A stretch of 64,000 bases of DNA, from contig NZ_JAROCC010000004.1 in NCBI RefSeq assembly GCF_030433715.1, positions 62,001 to 126,000 on the forward strand. Reading direction: 5' to 3'. The stretch is from Sporosarcina highlanderae (GTDB taxonomy: Bacteria; Bacillota; Bacilli; Bacillales_A; Planococcaceae). This document shows, in pieces, positions 57,354 to 64,000 of this stretch (within the stretch, counting starts at the first letter, position 1; every line of letters begins with the position of its first letter). A model generated the notes under the pieces. It was not told the DNA's origin. It searched no databases and worked only from the letters and a program-made list of their open reading frames with translations. The position numbers were made by a program, and so were the translations under genes.

Positions 57354-58646
57354 TTATCGCGCAAGTTGGGCGAAGACTTTGTGGAATGCTTCCACTGTAC
57401 GTGCAATATGTTCCTCCGTATGCGCAGCAGAAAGGAACATACCCTCGAATTGTGAAGGTGGAAGGAAGATTCCCTCTTCTGCCATTAATCGGAAATATTC
57501 TGCGAACAATTGAAGATCTGAAGACTTTGCTATATCATAGTTGATCACTTTTTCATTCGTGAAGAAGAAACCGATCATCGATCCAGCACGGTTAACAGTG
57601 TGAGGGATATTGTATTTCTCCGCCGCCTCACGGAATCCAGCCTCCAACTGATCACCTAACTTCTTGAAATGATCATATGAAGCAGGTGTCAGCTTTTTCA
57701 ATGTTGAGATACCGGCAGTCATCGCCATTGGATTCCCAGATAGCGTTCCTGCCTGATAAACAGTTCCCGCAGGTGCAATGTGTTCCATAATTTCACGCTT
57801 TCCACCATAAGCACCTACCGGTAGTCCGCCCCCGATGACTTTACCAAGACAAGTCAAATCCGGTGTGACTCCAAAATAACCTTGAGCACACTTATAATCC
57901 ACACGGAAACCGGTCATCACTTCGTCAAAGATGAGCAATGTACCGTTTTTCTCCGTCAATTCACGCAAGCCCTCAAGGAACTTAGGCTCTGGCGGAACAA
58001 CACCCATATTGCCGGCAACAGGTTCAACGATTACACCCGCAAGGTCATCACCGAATTGTTCAAAAGCGACTTTCACGCTCTCCAAATCGTTATAAGGCAC
58101 TGTAATCGTGTTTTTTGCAATACCTTCAGGAACACCTGGACTATCAGGCAAACCAAGCGTAGCAACCCCTGAGCCCGCTTTAATGAGCAATGAATCGCCG
58201 TGTCCGTGGTAGCATCCTTCGAACTTCAAAATCTTGTTTCGTCCTGTATAGCCACGAGCCAAACGCAATGCGCTCATTGTTGCTTCAGTACCTGAAGAAA
58301 CCATCCTGACAACCTCGATGGACGGTACACGGTCAATGACGATTTTCGCCAATTCATTTTCTAACAGTGTAGGTGCCCCAAAGCTTGTACCTGTTTCAGC
58401 TACGTTTTTAATTGCTTCAACAACATCCGGATCGGCATGTCCCAAAATCAGCGGTCCCCACGACAGTACATAGTCAATATAATCATTTCCATCAATATCT
58501 GTAATGATCGGACCCTTCCCGCTCTTCATGAAAATCGGATCCATATTGACCGATTTAAATGCCCTGACAGGAGAGTTCACACCTCCTGGCATTAAATTGA
58601 CAGCTTCCGCAAATGCTTGCTTCGATTTCTCATAATTTCTTCCCAT
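57354..58646 (-). CDS. hemL: Glutamate-1-semialdehyde 2,1-aminomutase
   Basis: Makes 5-aminolevulinate from glutamate-1-semialdehyde. PLP enzyme of 430 residues: [12 protein letters not shown], catalytic lysine in [17 protein letters not shown], and [16 protein letters not shown]. Follows hemB without a gap (stop TGA then ATG). Last gene of hemAXCDBL. Confidence 0.97.
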   Translation of the reverse strand: MGRNYEKSKQAFAEAVNLMPGGVNSPVRAFKSVNMDPIFMKSGKGPIITDIDGNDYIDYVLSWGPLILGHADPDVVEAIKNVAETGTSFGAPTLLENELAKIVIDRVPSIEVVRMVSSGTEATMSALRLARGYTGRNKILKFEGCYHGHGDSLLIKAGSGVATLGLPDSPGVPEGIAKNTITVPYNDLESVKVAFEQFGDDLAGVIVEPVAGNMGVVPPEPKFLEGLRELTEKNGTLLIFDEVMTGFRVDYKCAQGYFGVTPDLTCLGKVIGGGLPVGAYGGKREIMEHIAPAGTVYQAGTLSGNPMAMTAGISTLKKLTPASYDHFKKLGDQLEAGFREAAEKYNIPHTVNRAGSMIGFFFTNEKVINYDIAKSSDLQLFAEYFRLMAEEGIFLPPSQFEGMFLSAAHTEEHIARTVEAFHKVFAQLAR

Positions 58647-59627
58647 TCATTTTCCCTCCAGCCAACGCGCAGCATCTTTTGCATGGTATGTCATGATGAG
58701 GTCTGCACCAGCGCGTTTCATACTTGTCAAAGTTTCCAAAACGATTTCCCTTTCATTGATCCAGCCATTTTGTGCGGCGGCCTTAACCATTGAATATTCA
58801 CCGCTTACGTTATAGGCAACAACAGGAAGTAGCACATTGTTTTTCACATCACGCATAATGTCGAGATACGAGAGTGCCGGTTTGACGATCAGGAAATCCG
58901 CACCTTCCATTACATCTGACTCCGCTTCACGAAGGGCTTCCATACGGTTAGCCGGATCCATCTGGTACGTCTTCCGATCTCCGAACTGTGGTGCTGATTC
59001 TGCCGCATCCCGGAATGGACCGTAGTAGGCAGACGCATATTTCACCGCGTAAGACATGATCGGTATATCTTCAAAACCTGCTTTATCCAACGCTTGGCGG
59101 ATTGCAATAACGAAGCCATCCATCATATTCGAAGGCGCAATGATATCCGCACCAGCTTCTGCTTGGCTTACAGCTGTTTTTGCAAGTAGATCCAGTGAAG
59201 GATCGTTTAACACTTTCTCTCCATGGACAACACCGCAATGTCCATGATCTGTATATTCACATAGACATGTGTCTGCAATGACAATAAGTTCAGGATGCTT
59301 TTCTTTTATCAATCTTGTCGCCTGCTGAACAATCCCTTGTTCTGCATACGCTCCAGTTCCTGTTGCGTCTTTCTCAGCAGGAATACCGAAAAGGAGAACC
59401 GATGGGATTCCGAGTGCAACAACCTCATCCACCTCATCTATTAATCGATCAAGCGACAACTGATGAATGCCTGGCATCGAACTGATTTCATTTTTCACAT
59501 TCTCCCCTTCGATCACAAAAATGGGATAAATGAAATCTTCCTTCTTCAGAATAGTTTCCCTTACCATCGAACGTAAAGCAGTAGAATTACGCAAACGACG
59601 ATTACGTCGGAATTGTAATTGAGTCAT
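58647..59627 (-). CDS. hemB: Delta-aminolevulinic acid dehydratase (porphobilinogen synthase)
   Basis: Condenses two ALA to porphobilinogen. Zinc-type enzyme: cysteines in [14 protein letters not shown]. Schiff-base lysines in [13 protein letters not shown] and [12 protein letters not shown]. 326 residues. ATG overlaps the hemD stop (ATGA). Confidence 0.98.
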   Translation of the reverse strand: MTQLQFRRNRRLRNSTALRSMVRETILKKEDFIYPIFVIEGENVKNEISSMPGIHQLSLDRLIDEVDEVVALGIPSVLLFGIPAEKDATGTGAYAEQGIVQQATRLIKEKHPELIVIADTCLCEYTDHGHCGVVHGEKVLNDPSLDLLAKTAVSQAEAGADIIAPSNMMDGFVIAIRQALDKAGFEDIPIMSYAVKYASAYYGPFRDAAESAPQFGDRKTYQMDPANRMEALREAESDVMEGADFLIVKPALSYLDIMRDVKNNVLLPVVAYNVSGEYSMVKAAAQNGWINEREIVLETLTSMKRAGADLIMTYHAKDAARWLEGK

Positions 59628-60385
59628 CGGAATTCATCCTTTCTATTAGACAACGTTTCAACGAGTTCCTTAAGTGTATAAATTTCAGGCTTAACATCCA
59701 CAGTAGCCCCTGCTTCAAGCAGTGCCCTTTCGGTGACGTGCCCGATTGCACCAATCGTATAACCACTCCAACCAACTGAAGGTACAGCATCTTCGCTAAA
59801 AACACGAACAGCGGAAGGACTTGCGAACAGAACGCTGCAATCCCTCCTACTTTTTAATAAATCAACTAGGGAGTTGATTGAATCACGTTTTGCCCCGGTT
59901 TCGTACACCGTCCATTCGACTACTTGAAAGGGCAATTCTTCACGAATTATACTGCCTGCAAGTGAGCCTTTCAGGAAAAGCACATTCAATTCCCCGTCAG
60001 TTGGCTTGAATTGCTTCACAAATACATCCGCACTGAATACGGTAGGGATGAATTCAACAGTAAAACCGATTTTCTCAAGCGCTGCCGCAGTACGAGTGCC
60101 GACTGCTGCAATCTTACACGGAATTTCATTAACAGATATAGCAAAGCGTTCCATTTTCGACTGGAAAGCTTTTACTGCATTTTGACTTGTAAATATTAGC
60201 CAATCAAAGTCAGAACACGTTTTCATTCTCTTTTCATCGGTCGGCTCCTCAACTTCATTCACTTGGATAAGCGGAATTGAAACAGGAACGCCTCCATATT
60301 GCCTGACAAGGTCGAAAACCTCAAGTGATTTGAGCGTTCCGGTGAATATAACCGTTTCCCCATGAAGCGGGCCATATTCAGGCAT
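59624..60385 (-). CDS. hemD: Uroporphyrinogen-III synthase
   Basis: Cyclises hydroxymethylbilane to uroporphyrinogen III. 253 residues, two-lobed fold with low conservation; [11 protein letters not shown] and the C-terminal [18 protein letters not shown] are recognisable. Starts 8 bp inside the end of hemC. Confidence 0.93.
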   Translation of the reverse strand: MPEYGPLHGETVIFTGTLKSLEVFDLVRQYGGVPVSIPLIQVNEVEEPTDEKRMKTCSDFDWLIFTSQNAVKAFQSKMERFAISVNEIPCKIAAVGTRTAAALEKIGFTVEFIPTVFSADVFVKQFKPTDGELNVLFLKGSLAGSIIREELPFQVVEWTVYETGAKRDSINSLVDLLKSRRDCSVLFASPSAVRVFSEDAVPSVGWSGYTIGAIGHVTERALLEAGATVDVKPEIYTLKELVETLSNRKDEFR

Positions 60386-61307
60386 CCATTTCCGCCTTCA
60401 CTTTCTCAATCACTTCAGAAGCGCCTTCTGCCCGCAATACAGATGCCACTTCTTTTCCTACCGCAATCGCATCTTTCCCGCGTACCGTCTTTTTAAACAC
60501 TTGTTTGGCATCAGGAGAAGCAATGAATCCCGTAAATTCAATTTCGTCGCCAATAGATTGTGCAAACCCGGCAATCGGAACTTGGCATGAACCATCCATT
60601 TCGGAAAGGAACGTCCGCTCCGCATCAACTTCCTTCCATGTCTGAGCGTCTGATACTTTTGCAAGTTCAGCCAATAGTTCTTCATCATCGCTTCTGCATT
60701 CAATAGAAAGCGCCCCTTGACCAACTGCAGGGATACAGTCTTCGATTGACATATATTCAGTAACGACATCTTCGCTCCAGCCCATTCGCTTCAATCCTGC
60801 CGCGGCTAAAAGAATTGCATCATATTCTCCATCTTGCATTTTTTTCAGTCTTGTGTCGATATTACCGCGGATCCACTTGATTTCAAGATCAGGACGCAAT
60901 AGAAGTAGCTGAGAGCTTCTGCGCAAACTTGATGTACCTACTACAGCACCGACTGGCAGATCCATGAATTTGACATGATCCTTTGATATGAAGGCATCAC
61001 GGGCATCAACGCGAGCCGGAATACAGCCAATTGTCAATCCGTCTGGAAGAACTGCTGGCATATCCTTCATACTATGAACAGCAAAGTCGATCTCCTTATC
61101 GAAAAGGGCTTGCTGGATTTCTTTAACGAACAATCCTTTGCCTCCCACCTTAGAAAGCATGACATCGAGGATTTGGTCCCCTTTTGTAACAATCTCTTTC
61201 ACTTCAAACTCAAATGGTGCGCCAGCTGCTTTCAATTGGTCGATAAACCAATTCGTCTGCGTCAGTGCAAGTTTACTTCGTCGTGAACCTACGATGATTT
61301 TCCTCAA
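60378..61307 (-). CDS. hemC: Porphobilinogen deaminase (hydroxymethylbilane synthase)
   Basis: Polymerises four porphobilinogens on a dipyrromethane cofactor attached to the cysteine of [14 protein letters not shown] (about residue 240). [16 protein letters not shown] and the substrate loop HSMKDMPA are present. 309 residues. Start TTG 61307 with GGAAGG upstream. Confidence 0.97.
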   Translation of the reverse strand: MRKIIVGSRRSKLALTQTNWFIDQLKAAGAPFEFEVKEIVTKGDQILDVMLSKVGGKGLFVKEIQQALFDKEIDFAVHSMKDMPAVLPDGLTIGCIPARVDARDAFISKDHVKFMDLPVGAVVGTSSLRRSSQLLLLRPDLEIKWIRGNIDTRLKKMQDGEYDAILLAAAGLKRMGWSEDVVTEYMSIEDCIPAVGQGALSIECRSDDEELLAELAKVSDAQTWKEVDAERTFLSEMDGSCQVPIAGFAQSIGDEIEFTGFIASPDAKQVFKKTVRGKDAIAVGKEVASVLRAEGASEVIEKVKAEMDA

Positions 61308-61343
61308 TACAATCTTCCTTCCACTGTTAAGTATTCTTTACGT

Positions 61344-62174
61344 TCAAATCCAAAAATGGAATTGGGATAATCTACTTCCAAGAAAAAAATTAATGATAAC
61401 AAAAATAAAAGCGAAGACGTTCGCCCACGCAAAATCATTCGCTGTCAGTTTCCCTCTTCTTTGCAAAAACAACACTAAACTATAAAGAATAATAATAAGG
61501 AATGACCCGATGATTTTCATATCGGATAACAACCAATCATCCAATACTACAATCGCCCACTGTATTCCTAAGATAAGACTTATAAGCAGTACGGGTATTC
61601 CTATATAGATCGATACTTTCATTCCAGTCAAAGTTTGCTGAAGTGAAGGTAAACGACCGAACTGTTTTGTCCATTTCTTTTCCTTAAGTATTTTATAGAC
61701 AAGCAAATATAGGATAGCAAACACAAGAGACATCGCAAACGCTGCATATGAGAGAATTGCAAATGTTATATGGATGAAAAGCAACTCCGAGATTAATGAG
61801 TCACCAACCGGTGATTGTTCAATCTGCATAGGTGCAAATGTATAAATCGACATAAAAATAAAGCCAATGACATTCAAAAAGAAGACTGCAAAACCGACTT
61901 TAGAAAATACTTGGAGAATCATCGACAGTGAGATGAGTAGCCAAGCATAGAAATAAATCCCTTCGTAAAGAGAAAGGATTGGAAATTGTTTTGTTTCTAA
62001 TACCCTAATAATAAGGAAGCCGGTTTGCATGATATAGACAATGGATAAAATCCAAAATCCGCCACGATGGGCAAATCTATTCGTATTTAAGTAATCGATA
62101 AAGTAAAATACGAGACTGACCGCATACAGGATTATGATGATTTCGTGAAACATTGTCATAGTCATTTCAGCCAT
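61344..62174 (-). CDS. hemX: HemX, CcsA-like integral membrane protein
   Basis: Eight-helix membrane protein of 276 residues of the cytochrome-c assembly (CcsA/HemX) family; in B. subtilis HemX lowers HemA levels. Helices start at about 9, 37, 65, 92, 130, 187, 214 and 248. Four bases after hemA. The ribosome site for the first ATG is weak; MTMTMF offers later ATGs. Confidence 0.9.
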   Translation of the reverse strand: MAEMTMTMFHEIIIILYAVSLVFYFIDYLNTNRFAHRGGFWILSIVYIMQTGFLIIRVLETKQFPILSLYEGIYFYAWLLISLSMILQVFSKVGFAVFFLNVIGFIFMSIYTFAPMQIEQSPVGDSLISELLFIHITFAILSYAAFAMSLVFAILYLLVYKILKEKKWTKQFGRLPSLQQTLTGMKVSIYIGIPVLLISLILGIQWAIVVLDDWLLSDMKIIGSFLIIILYSLVLFLQRRGKLTANDFAWANVFAFIFVIINFFLGSRLSQFHFWI

Positions 62175-62177
62175 CTT

Positions 62178-63530
62178 TTAAAATGATAAATCAGGCTGGG
62201 CAGTCTTTTTTGCAATCTTTTTAGACTGTAACTGTTCTCTCACCGCGTCTGATTCTTTCTCCTCATCAGCAGCAAGGCCAAAGATTTGTTTGAACAAGGC
62301 CAATTTTTCTGGGGCATTGTCGTCCATTGCCAGTTCCTTCGCTTGAAGGATTGGTTCTTTTAGTAATTGATTGATGATTGACTTGGTATGTTTGTTCAGT
62401 ACTTTCTTTTCACGTTCTGTTAGATTAGGTATTTTGTTTTCGATACTCACCATAGTTTCGGATTGGATGCGGTTTGCTTTTTCCCGTAATTGAGTAATAA
62501 GCGGAACTACGCCAAGAGTTGCTATCCATTCCTTAAAGGAAACGATTTCCCCTTCAATCATCAAACCGATTTCTTCAGCTGCACGCTTGCGTTCGGCAAG
62601 GTTTGCTTCAACGATTCCTTGCAGATCATCGATATCGTACAGGAATACGTTCGGTAAATCACCGATCCGCGGATCTAAGTCTCGTGGCACTGCAATGTCT
62701 ACCATGAAAAGCGGCTTTCCTTTGCGAAGTTTTTCTACGTACTGCATCAATTCAAAATCGATGACAAAATCAGTTGCCCCGGTGGAACTGATTAAAATAT
62801 CAGCTTCCAATAAGGTACATTGCAATTCCTTCATTGATTTGGCAATACCACCGAATTGTTCTGCCATTTCTTCCGCTTTAGACAAAGTCCGATTTATGAC
62901 TGTGACTTTCCCTGCACCGCTTCCATGAAGATTCTTAATCGCTAATTCGCCCATCTTACCTGCTCCAAGGATTGCGATATGTTTGTCATTCAGCGAACCG
63001 AATATTTTTTTCCCAAGTTCGACTGCAGCGTAGGAAACAGAGACTGCGTTATCGGCGATCGCTGTTTCGGAATGAGCGCGCTTCGCAAGCGTAACCGCCT
63101 GTTTGAATAATTCATTGAAGACAGTTCCCGTCGTACCGATTTCTTGAGCTTTTAAGAAACTATCCCGGACTTGTCCTAAGATCTGTGTTTCACCAAGAAC
63201 CATTGAATCGATTCCTGCTGTCACTCTCATCAAGTGTTCTATTGCCGCATCATTTTCGTATATAAGTAAGTGAGGAGATAGTTCCTCTATATCCATATTG
63301 AACCAATTGGCCAAAAACCGTTTAACATAATAGCGTCCCGTGTGAAGTTGGTCGGCTACTGCATAAATCTCGGTTCGATTACACGTAGATATAATCGTGT
63401 TCTCCAATATGCTTTTTTCCTTTTGAAGGGCTTGCATCGCTTTAGGCAATTCCGCCTCGACAAAAGATAATTTTTCCCTTATTTCAACAGGGGCTGTTCG
63501 GTAGTTTACACCGACCACGATAGTATTCAT
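62178..63530 (-). CDS. hemA: Glutamyl-tRNA reductase
   Basis: First committed step of the C5 haem pathway: Glu-tRNA to glutamate-1-semialdehyde with NADPH. Catalytic C50 in [18 protein letters not shown] motif [11 protein letters not shown] near 190, and a C-terminal dimerisation helix domain. 450 residues. First gene of the operon. Confidence 0.98.
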   Translation of the reverse strand: MNTIVVGVNYRTAPVEIREKLSFVEAELPKAMQALQKEKSILENTIISTCNRTEIYAVADQLHTGRYYVKRFLANWFNMDIEELSPHLLIYENDAAIEHLMRVTAGIDSMVLGETQILGQVRDSFLKAQEIGTTGTVFNELFKQAVTLAKRAHSETAIADNAVSVSYAAVELGKKIFGSLNDKHIAILGAGKMGELAIKNLHGSGAGKVTVINRTLSKAEEMAEQFGGIAKSMKELQCTLLEADILISSTGATDFVIDFELMQYVEKLRKGKPLFMVDIAVPRDLDPRIGDLPNVFLYDIDDLQGIVEANLAERKRAAEEIGLMIEGEIVSFKEWIATLGVVPLITQLREKANRIQSETMVSIENKIPNLTEREKKVLNKHTKSIINQLLKEPILQAKELAMDDNAPEKLALFKQIFGLAADEEKESDAVREQLQSKKIAKKTAQPDLSF

Positions 63531-63569
63531 AAGGTGTCCACACCTCTCCCGTTCATTTTTACATAATCA

Positions 63570-63578
63570 ATTATAACA
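63570..63578 (-). promoter_or_regulatory. Extended -10 promoter of the hem operon
   Basis: Minus strand TGTTATAAT, a perfect extended -10, about 40 bases before hemA. A TTGACC lies 21 bases upstream, too far for a normal -35. A loose PerR-like palindrome (TTATAAT, then ATTATGT) overlaps it but has a 2-base spacer and mismatches. Confidence 0.55.
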
Positions 63579-63650
63579 TAATCCATTATTTTAATCGGTC
63601 AATAATGTGACTAAACATTGAAGAATCAACAGCTACAACACGGCTTCATA

Positions 63651-63688
63651 GTGAAAAAATCCGGATGAAGGGTACGTCATCCGGATTT
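63651..63688 (-). terminator. Terminator after engB
   Basis: Minus strand AAATCCGGATGA / TCATCCGGATTT stem followed by TTTTCAC, right after the engB stop; separates it from the hem operon. Confidence 0.87.
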
Positions 63689-63691
63689 GTA

Positions 63692-64000
63692 TTACATTCT
63701 TTTTTCTATTTCACGCCAAGCTTCGTCCATCCCGATCCCTTTTTCAGATGAGAATACAATTAAAGGATCACCGGCACGCATAAACAATTCATCTTTGATG
63801 ATTTTCTTATGCTTTTCCCATTTCCCCTTCGGTATTTTATCCGCTTTTGTCGCAATGATAATTACAGGGATGTCATAATGGCCTAAAAAGTCGTACATGA
63901 GGCAATCGTCTTTACTTGGTGGATGACGAAGATCTACGATTTGCACAACAGCACGCAACTGTTCCCTACCTGTCAAATAGCGCTCAATCATACCACCCCA
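63692..64000 (-). CDS. engB: Ribosome biogenesis GTP-binding protein EngB/YsxC (partial, C-terminal part)
   Basis: TrmE-Era-EngA-EngB-type GTPase needed for late 50S assembly. The window holds the last ~102 codons; the frame runs off at base 64000 as [16 protein letters not shown]4 is seen as ATKADK and G5 as VFSSEKGIG. The G1-G3 motifs lie outside. Upstream of hemA as ysxC is in B. subtilis. Confidence 0.95.
   Translation of the reverse strand, partial: WGGMIERYLTGREQLRAVVQIVDLRHPPSKDDCLMYDFLGHYDIPVIIIATKADKIPKGKWEKHKKIIKDELFMRAGDPLIVFSSEKGIGMDEAWREIEKRM

Noticed and set aside
63560..63590. PerR or Fur box in front of hemA
   Set aside because: The two half-sites (TTATAAT and ATTATGT) are 2 bases apart rather than 1 and carry mismatches; kept only as a remark in the promoter entry.

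Overview
This is a 64 kb stretch of chromosome from a spore-forming, low-to-moderate-GC Firmicute of the order Bacillales. Gene order follows the Bacillus subtilis yrrC-yrvO-cymR / relA / secDF / ruvAB / obg / mre-min / folC-valS / hem block almost gene for gene. The departures (short SpoVID-like and SpoIVFB-like proteins, Bacillaceae-type palindromic repeats, extra diguanylate cyclases and ATP-grasp genes) would fit a Planococcaceae-type organism such as Sporosarcina, Lysinibacillus or relatives. That placement is inference from gene order and protein character, not a database match. No prophage, transposase, CRISPR array, tRNA or rRNA gene was seen.

Layout. Bases 1-6.5 kb: recD2 (cut by the window edge), a TPR protein, mnmA, a cysteine desulfurase and cymR on the minus strand, with rarA divergent on the plus strand. 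6.5-11.3 kb: a 127-bp palindromic repeat, tcdA, 6S RNA, aspS and hisS behind a T-box. 11.3-24.5 kb: a cell-wall amidase (+), then dtd, relA, apt, recJ, a LapA-domain protein, secDF and a ComN-like regulator (-), spoVB (+), and a DUF421 protein and yajC (-). 24.5-36.5 kb: tgt, queA, ruvB, ruvA; the spore-coat genes safA and a coat-type kinase; pheA, pheB, obg, spo0B; rpmA-prp-rplU behind an L21 leader; spoIVFB-spoIVFA. 36.8-39.2 kb: an inserted, self-contained operon of an ECF sigma factor, a PadR-like protein and a divergent SEDS (FtsW/RodA-type) membrane protein. 39.3-51.4 kb: minD, minC, mreD, mreC, mreB, radC, maf, a SpoIIB-like protein, comC, two tandem GGDEF proteins and folC. 51.4-64 kb: two overlapping ATP-grasp genes (+), valS behind a T-box, a small membrane protein (+), a SpoVID-like protein, and the tetrapyrrole operon hemA-hemX-hemC-hemD-hemB-hemL, ending in a partial engB.

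How the genes work together. Most of the window is housekeeping: tRNA charging and modification (hisS, aspS, valS, mnmA, tgt, queA, tcdA, dtd), DNA repair (recD2, rarA, recJ, ruvAB), protein export (secDF, yajC), stringent response (relA), haem synthesis, cell shape and division-site selection (mreBCD, minCD). Sporulation genes are scattered through it (spo0B, spoIVFA/B, spoIIB-like, spoVB, safA, spoVID-like).

The parts most worth a second look are the ECF sigma-PadR-SEDS operon between minD and spoIVFA with its own ECF-type promoter, the tandem ATP-grasp pair between folC and valS, and an amber codon that interrupts a coding-like reading frame between the second GGDEF gene and comC. The reduced spore proteins are also notable: a SpoVID-like protein without LysM and a SpoIVFB without the CBS domain.
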